Assembly: GCA_016869175.1 (NCBI GenBank)
Contig: VGEV01000007.1
Location: 1-52,324, forward strand
From: Alphaproteobacteria bacterium
GTDB taxonomy: Bacteria; Pseudomonadota; Alphaproteobacteria; GCA-2731375
DNA: 52,324 nt
Direction: 5' to 3'
Position 1 is the first letter of the stretch, and the number at the start of each line of letters is the position of its first letter. The notes under the pieces were generated by a model. The model did not search any database. It saw only the letters and a program-made list of their open reading frames with translations, and had not been told where the DNA came from. Both the position numbers and the translations under genes were made by a program. Below are positions 50,938-52,324 of the stretch, piece by piece.

Positions 50938-51970
50938 TGATGATCTGCGCGTAGCGCAGGATGTTCATCGGCGGGTAGAAACCCAGTGCGCGCGCCGTGG
51001 CCATGTTCACCACGAAGGAGAAGCGCGACAGCGTTTCGATCGGTATCGCGCCCGCCGCTCGCCGTCCTCGCAAGATCTGCTCGGCCTTGAACCCGGCTAG
51101 TTGGCCGACATTGTAAAAGGGCGCGACCAGGCCGGTCAGGCCCTTCGCGCGGATCTGCACCTCGATGGCGCAAAACGTGGGCAGGCCCCTTTTCAGGGCT
51201 TCGCCCGTCAGCAGGTCGCTATGGTTGGCGAAGAAGCTGACCGGCGGGATGTACAGCATATCGGGCTGCTGGCCAGCCAGATCGGCGACCACCTGGGGAA
51301 TGCGCTCGGCCGATGCCCTGCCATCCGGTCCAAGCGGCGATCCGATAACCAGTTCGATGCCCGCCGCCTTCGCCAGCTGGGTCAGCCGCTCGACCCGCTC
51401 GCGCTGCGCCTTCTCGGTCAAGTCGGTGATCACCGCCAGCCGGCGGATGGGCGTGAACGCCTGCATCGCCTTGAGCTGCACCTCCAGCGACACGACATGG
51501 ACGGCGCCGGTCAGATTGCGTCCGGAAACAAGCGGTTCCTCGGCGGACTTGGGTTCCGCGACCAGGCCGGAGCCAACCGGCTCCGACACCATGGCGAAGA
51601 CAATCGGAACATCGCGGATATGCAGTTCGGGGCGTGCGCCGTCATGGGGACCGGCCAGGGCCGTGGTGACGATGGTGCTCTGCGCGTAGATCAGATCCGG
51701 CTTGACCTGGCGGACTTCCTCGACAATGCCCGGTAGCAGACGGAGATCGTTGTTGATGTTGCGGACCGTGTATTCGATGCGCAGACCCGTGGCGTCCAGA
51801 TAGTCCTTGAAGCCCACGTCGGCCAGGGCGCCCGCCCGGTGCAATACGATGAATACCTTGAAGGGGCCGGTCGGCTCGGCCCGCCGCTGCGCCTGGGCGG
51901 ACAGGCCGGCGCCGCAGAGCAACAGCAGCAGCGCCAAGAGCCCCCAGCAGCGTTGCCAACCGCCCACCAT
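50930..51970 (-). CDS. ABC-type substrate-binding protein (TrpX/YtcQ family, PF04392-like)
   Basis: The 346-residue protein has a signal peptide (WGLLALLLLLCGAGLSAQAQ) and the two-lobe binding-protein fold: VFIVLHRAGALADVGFKDYLDATG, IRRLAVITDLTEKAQ and LYIPPVSFFANHSDLLTGEA. ATG at 51970 is right; the track ORF reads on into the IS. No ABC permease or ATPase is near, but a Sel1 protein and a sensor are, so it may be a ligand sensor rather than a transporter part. Its 5' side is close to a broken gene and an IS. Confidence 0.88.
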   Translation of the reverse strand: MVGGWQRCWGLLALLLLLCGAGLSAQAQRRAEPTGPFKVFIVLHRAGALADVGFKDYLDATGLRIEYTVRNINNDLRLLPGIVEEVRQVKPDLIYAQSTIVTTALAGPHDGARPELHIRDVPIVFAMVSEPVGSGLVAEPKSAEEPLVSGRNLTGAVHVVSLEVQLKAMQAFTPIRRLAVITDLTEKAQRERVERLTQLAKAAGIELVIGSPLGPDGRASAERIPQVVADLAGQQPDMLYIPPVSFFANHSDLLTGEALKRGLPTFCAIEVQIRAKGLTGLVAPFYNVGQLAGFKAEQILRGRRAAGAIPIETLSRFSFVVNMATARALGFYPPMNILRYAQIINE

Positions 51971-52046
51971 CCCTAAGCCTGTCTTCGAAAGCGTCGTCAA
52001 CCGATGTCCGGGTTCGCACAGAAGTGAGACGGGTTGAGTAAGGGAA

Positions 52047-52125
52047 GGGGTTCTCCGAAGCTCGGGTTGCTGAGACTCGAAGCAAAGGAGAACCCCATGC
52101 AGGTGTTTGGCCTGCCCGGTCAGGT
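52047..52125 (+). pseudogene. Gene start cut off by IS insertion
   Basis: AAAGGAGAACCCC leads into ATG 52097 and nine codons (MQVFGLPGQ) before the IS end at about 52126. A 10-bp inverted repeat (GGGGTTCTCC/GGAGAACCCC, 52047-52056 and 52087-52096) covers the ribosome-binding site. The gene is not recognised; it may itself be part of an older mobile element. Confidence 0.45.
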
Positions 52126-52324
52126 TGAACCGCGCCGGGTTTCCCGGAGGCATTGTCGTTTGAGTCACGCGGCCATGGCAGGTTGGTCTGCCATGGCGTA
52201 GTAGCGTTCCTCGGCTTCGGCCGGCGGGATGTTGCCGATGGGCTCCAGGATACGCCGGTTGTTGAACCAGTCGACCCATTCGAGGGTAGCGTACTCGACG
52301 GCCTCGAAGGAGCGCCACGGCCCC
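52126..52324 (-). mobile_element. Partial IS3-family insertion sequence (right edge)
   Basis: The terminal sequence TGAACCGCGCCGGGTTTCCC begins at 52126 and matches the usual TGAACC-type end of an IS3-family group. The rest of the element runs off the window. Its transposase frame and end differ from those of the left-edge IS, so the two are not copies of one element. Confidence 0.8.
52165..52323 (-). CDS. IS3-family transposase C-terminus (partial)
   Basis: The minus-strand frame reads SFEAVEYATLEWVDWFNNRR and LEPIGNIPPAEAEERYY before stopping at 52165, the standard C-terminal end of an IS3-family OrfB. Catalytic residues are outside the window. It is absent from the ORF track because it has no start here. 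Confidence 0.85.
   Translation of the reverse strand, partial: GPWRSFEAVEYATLEWVDWFNNRRILEPIGNIPPAEAEERYYAMADQPAMAA

Noticed and set aside
1-52324. Composite transposon carrying the whole 50 kb
   Set aside because: The two edge IS elements are different in ends and transposase, and the content is ordinary chromosomal metabolism.

Overview
The window is 52 kb of GC-rich, densely coding bacterial chromosome. Codon use, a Tat-exported PhoX, a TAXI-type TRAP system, hyuA/hyuB genes, type III CoA-transferases and several CoA-linked catabolic genes suggest a soil or water alphaproteobacterium (Rhodospirillales- or Rhizobiales-like). This is an inference from gene content; no marker gene settles it. 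Both edges lie inside different IS3-family elements, so the window may be a contig or segment bounded by repeats. About 49 protein genes, one tRNA and several repeat structures can be supported. There is no CRISPR array, phage or plasmid backbone.

Layout. 1-0.93 kb: partial IS3-family (IS407-group) element whose orfA has an in-frame stop. 1.0 kb: tRNA with CAU anticodon. 1.1-12.2 kb: mixed housekeeping and metabolic genes (HSL-type esterase, TPR protein, UxaA-type dehydratase, MATE exporter, alpha/beta hydrolase, HDAC-like deacetylase, phoX with a good Pho-box candidate, OmpA-like lipoprotein, DsbA-like isomerase, Nudix). 12.2-26.1 kb: hyuB and hyuA, an amidohydrolase, a TAXI binding protein with a fused TRAP permease, two tandem TPP-dependent enzymes and a fused ADP-forming acyl-CoA ligase. 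Together these read as an import, ring or amide opening, 2-oxoacid processing and CoA-ester route. 26.1-28.1 kb: an array of IS21-like terminal repeats, a PQQ-type sugar dehydrogenase, and an intergenic stretch with a hairpin repeat and a perfect 15-bp inverted repeat.

28.1-39.2 kb: GNAT, glutamine amidotransferase, SDR, Skp/OmpH, a third TPP enzyme and an enol-lactonase-like hydrolase. A nitrogen-salvage-like group follows: Asp/Glu/hydantoin racemase and N-carbamoylase-like nitrilase, divergent from 2-hydroxyacid dehydrogenase, AtzG-like small subunit, amidase and CoA-transferase. 39.2-49.2 kb: an orphan Hpt protein, an acyl-CoA synthetase and a hydratase/NTF2 pair. Next is an operon of diiron protein, MaoC, PaaG-like crotonase and TetR, facing a divergent FAH, RraA and amidase operon across a perfect TetR-type operator. 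49.2-52.0 kb: a two-TM sensor, a Sel1 protein and an ABC-type binding protein with no permease and no signalling output. 52.05-52.32 kb: a gene start cut off by a second IS3-family element.

The most interesting candidates are (i) the TetR-controlled diiron, MaoC and PaaG-like cluster, which resembles a compact CoA-ester epoxidation, isomerisation and hydrolysis module, (ii) the TAXI, TPP enzyme and ADP-forming ligase route, (iii) the binding-protein, Sel1 and sensor trio, and (iv) two families of intergenic repeats.
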